64,000 nt of DNA from Curvibacter delicatus NBRC 14919 (GTDB lineage Bacteria; Pseudomonadota; Gammaproteobacteria; Burkholderiales; Burkholderiaceae_C). This document shows, one piece after another, positions 62,901 through 64,000 of the stretch. The notes under the pieces are model-generated. The model had not been told where the DNA came from, ran no database searches, and saw only the letters and a list, made by a program, of their open reading frames with translations. Position numbers and translations under genes: made by a program. The DNA is taken from the NCBI RefSeq assembly GCF_001592265.1, contig NZ_BCWP01000008.1:50655-114654 (forward strand), written 5' to 3'. Within the stretch, counting starts at the first letter, position 1; each line of letters begins with the position of its first letter.

Positions 62901-63063
62901 CAGCCTCATCGGTATGGGCGGCTGAATCGATGCCCAAGAACGGCTGTTGCGGCCAGGGATCTGGCGCCGGGGTTGCCCCCTGCGCGCCCACCAGCCCCGC
63001 GGGCAACACCCACCATGACAGCCAGGCCTTGACGATCCAACGCGACATCTTCATGCCAGCCAT
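59974..63063 (-). CDS. Exported WD40-repeat protein with C-terminal caspase (C14) domain
   Basis: This protein of about 1029 aa starts with a signal-peptide-like N-terminus. WD40-like repeats follow (about 40-560, for example AVTASYDGTLRVWDVQTGELRQRF), then an Ala/Pro-rich linker, and a C14 caspase-like domain. Its catalytic pair is visible: His in MVFFAGHGLNEG (about 863) and Cys in FVDTCHSGN (about 912). Bacterial metacaspase-like proteins cleave after basic or acidic residues; no substrate is known here. Starts at 63063, 63054 or 63048 are all possible. Confidence 0.85.
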   Translation of the reverse strand: MAGMKMSRWIVKAWLSWWVLPAGLVGAQGATPAPDPWPQQPFLGIDSAAHTDEAGYIVLTPDERHAVTASYDGTLRVWDVQTGELRQRFFFPKTSANGARLRGLAMAPDGQRVAVTGYDLRHIIMILSLQTGRVERVIQAPEDTASLAWSPDGRFLAAGKPRGVSARGIRIYNVDNGAEVFRDTDYDESDVTGLAFRADGTLFAATSSGRRNSTVKLYRPERGTWHLAASKVPRWGDASSRWDAAGKTILVGARTRLDGETLNELPHDPDRRGTPSSMGFSRLAQSPDGKYFFGATWSFHHAHGFMRRWSGGGRSDSFVQLQLPDPRVADLAVTRKGEVVYVSDRGAVGLVGGDFKLAWRVAHDTPNLENRPQALKVTDAGWVALPVATAEGDREVAFNLASPEFAPLSRVRERWNAPATSGRGVKVLAWEGTRDGTVNDVRLPLKGSNERSLCVAVHSTDGTVAVGSNRERLYRVSAKGERLWVTYLGSDVTAVNLIEPRDLVVATTSNGMLWLFRWSTGAPVMAYYLQPLSRRWLAISSQGYYEASTGAEDLAGWIVNPSDNRVADFMPMSRLRSTLLLSGLGRQAWESGKEDEAIRLLLAQRSTAQGDAASPKAAPATRPDARPSVPPPVVAASPRPAPPAAAPTQDNDDEADAVSASEAGAPLIAASAVRLEALPPRIEVISPGFEFSSEKRQVRVRFKAVSAAQAPVTHLRTTVVSASATSKREEATTMAAGDERELVIDVPAEDAEIRLVAENRYGASVPTLIRMNYTGPRQQLGKGNLFLLAAGVSRYDNTAFNLGLPSKDARDFVATLQGQRGARYNEVYVKQLLDKDASKKGVEAGFQWLKQNVTAQDTVMVFFAGHGLNEGSAYYFMTHEADLDRLPHTAVPFNTIRDTLAGLPGRVVIFVDTCHSGNVIGKTLPRRASDATNAINDLASSENGLVVFASSTGEQLSQENPAWGNGAFTKAVVEGLRGAADFKQRGRVTYKGLDAYVADRVDELTRGEQTPVTPVLQGVPDFTLAELRR

Positions 63064-63109
63064 TGTAGGAACAAGCCGCCGCTCACCCGCGGCCAAGGGG
63101 TCTGTGGCG

Positions 63110-63859
63110 TCAGCGCGCCAGGTAGCCGCCGTCCACCGGGTAGTAGGAACCGGTGACGAAGGACGCGCGGTCCGAACACAACCAGGCCACCAGCTCGGCC
63201 ACCTCTTCCGGCCGGCCCAGGCGGCCGATGGGGTGCGCCGCCACCAGCATGGCGTTCACGGCGGCGTTCTGCTCCAGTGCGCCGATCATGGGCGTGTGGA
63301 TGAACCCCGGCCCCACCGCGTTCACGCGAATGCCCTGCGGGCCGTAGTCCAGCGCGGCGGTCTGGGTCAGCCCCAGCACGCCGTGCTTGGCCGCGGTATA
63401 GGCCGGCGAGCCGGAAAAACCCACCGCCCCCAGAATGGACGCCATGTTGACGATGGCGCCGCCCCCGGTCTTGAGCATGGCGGCGGTCTGGTACTTCATG
63501 CCGTAGAACACGCCCGACAGGTTGATGTTGATCACCTGCGCCCAGCCATCCAGCGGGTAGTCGGCCAGCGGCGCCTGCGGGCCGCCAATGCCGGCGTTGT
63601 TGCAGGCCATGTCAAGCCGGCCGTAGTGCGCCACTGCCTTGGCCACCAGCGCCTCGTTATCTTGCGGTTTGCCCACATCGGCCGCCACAAAAATCGCATC
63701 GCCACCCTGCAGCCGCACCAGCGCCACGGTTTCCTCGCCGCCGGTCGTATCCACGTCCGACACCACCACCTTGGCGCCCTCGCGCGCCCACACCAGCGCA
63801 ATCGCGCGGCCGATGCCCGACGACGCGCCCGTGACCAGACCCACCTTGTTCTTCAGCAT
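63110..63859 (-). CDS. Short-chain dehydrogenase/reductase
   Basis: This 249-aa classical SDR has the NAD(P)-binding motif [16 protein letters not shown] (about residue 89), and the catalytic Tyr-Lys in [10 protein letters not shown] (about 153-157). An Asp after strand 2 (VSDVDTTGG) suggests NAD preference. The substrate is unknown. No gene is seen in the last 140 bp of the window. Confidence 0.9.
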   Translation of the reverse strand: MLKNKVGLVTGASSGIGRAIALVWAREGAKVVVSDVDTTGGEETVALVRLQGGDAIFVAADVGKPQDNEALVAKAVAHYGRLDMACNNAGIGGPQAPLADYPLDGWAQVININLSGVFYGMKYQTAAMLKTGGGAIVNMASILGAVGFSGSPAYTAAKHGVLGLTQTAALDYGPQGIRVNAVGPGFIHTPMIGALEQNAAVNAMLVAAHPIGRLGRPEEVAELVAWLCSDRASFVTGSYYPVDGGYLAR

Positions 63860-64000
63860 GACACTCTCCTTTGACTGAACCCAAACATCGGAATCATCTT
63901 AGTGCCGCCCGCTTGACGGCCGTATGACATGGCGCAAGTTTTCGCCCTGGTGCCGCAGGGCGCACGGCCATGGGCAGGCGCCTGGTCGCCGGGTCTAGGG

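Overview
The window looks like a chromosomal segment of a beta-proteobacterium of the order Burkholderiales, most likely Comamonadaceae. This rests on the high-GC core genes (mutS, uppP, a DUF3079 gene, a MacAB-like export operon, a LytS/LytTR pair, a caspase/WD40 protein), their codon use, and a 17-bp GCT...AGC repeat scattered inside core genes. The species cannot be named from sequence alone.

Layout. (1) 1-987: chromosomal flank with the 5' part of a divergent membrane sensor gene and the beheaded start of mutS. (2) 988-45753: an integrated element of about 44.7 kb, bounded by a 21-bp perfect direct repeat (988-1008 and 45733-45753) that encodes the conserved TPMMQQY motif of MutS. A tyrosine integrase gene lies just inside the right end. 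The element therefore sits inside the 5' end of mutS and supplies mutS with a new start and upstream region. (3) 45658-63859: ordinary chromosome from mutS onward.

Inside the element, left to right: a DUF6088/Fic toxin-antitoxin-like pair, whose Fic 3' end was hit by an IS21-family element (2727-5383, 6-bp target duplication CCCCAT); a four-gene cassette of serine recombinase, two ParB/RepB-like proteins and a DUF3987 protein, preceded by a zinc-finger gene and a strong palindrome; then about 26 kb of genes all on the minus strand. That minus-strand block holds a ubiquitin-like conjugation operon (double Ubl-E2 fusion, JAB-E1 fusion, DUF6527), an operon of AAA ATPase, subtilisin-like protease, sigma-factor-like protein and an unknown 197-aa protein, and a complete BREX type 2 operon (XRE regulator, PglW, PglX, PglY, PglZ, BrxD, BrxHI). 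To the right come a MobC-like protein and a minimal HUH relaxase, a cluster of unknown genes ending in a Lon-like AAA ATPase without protease domain, an excisionase-like gene and the integrase.

How it works together (inference): the element is an integrative mobilizable element, because it has integrase, excisionase-like and relaxase genes but no visible type IV secretion genes. It carries a stacked set of anti-phage systems. BREX-2 is established; the Ubl operon belongs to the Bil/Bub-like class; the protease/AAA/sigma operon is the best candidate for an undescribed system. Because the element replaces the promoter and first codons of mutS, it may also affect mismatch repair in its host.
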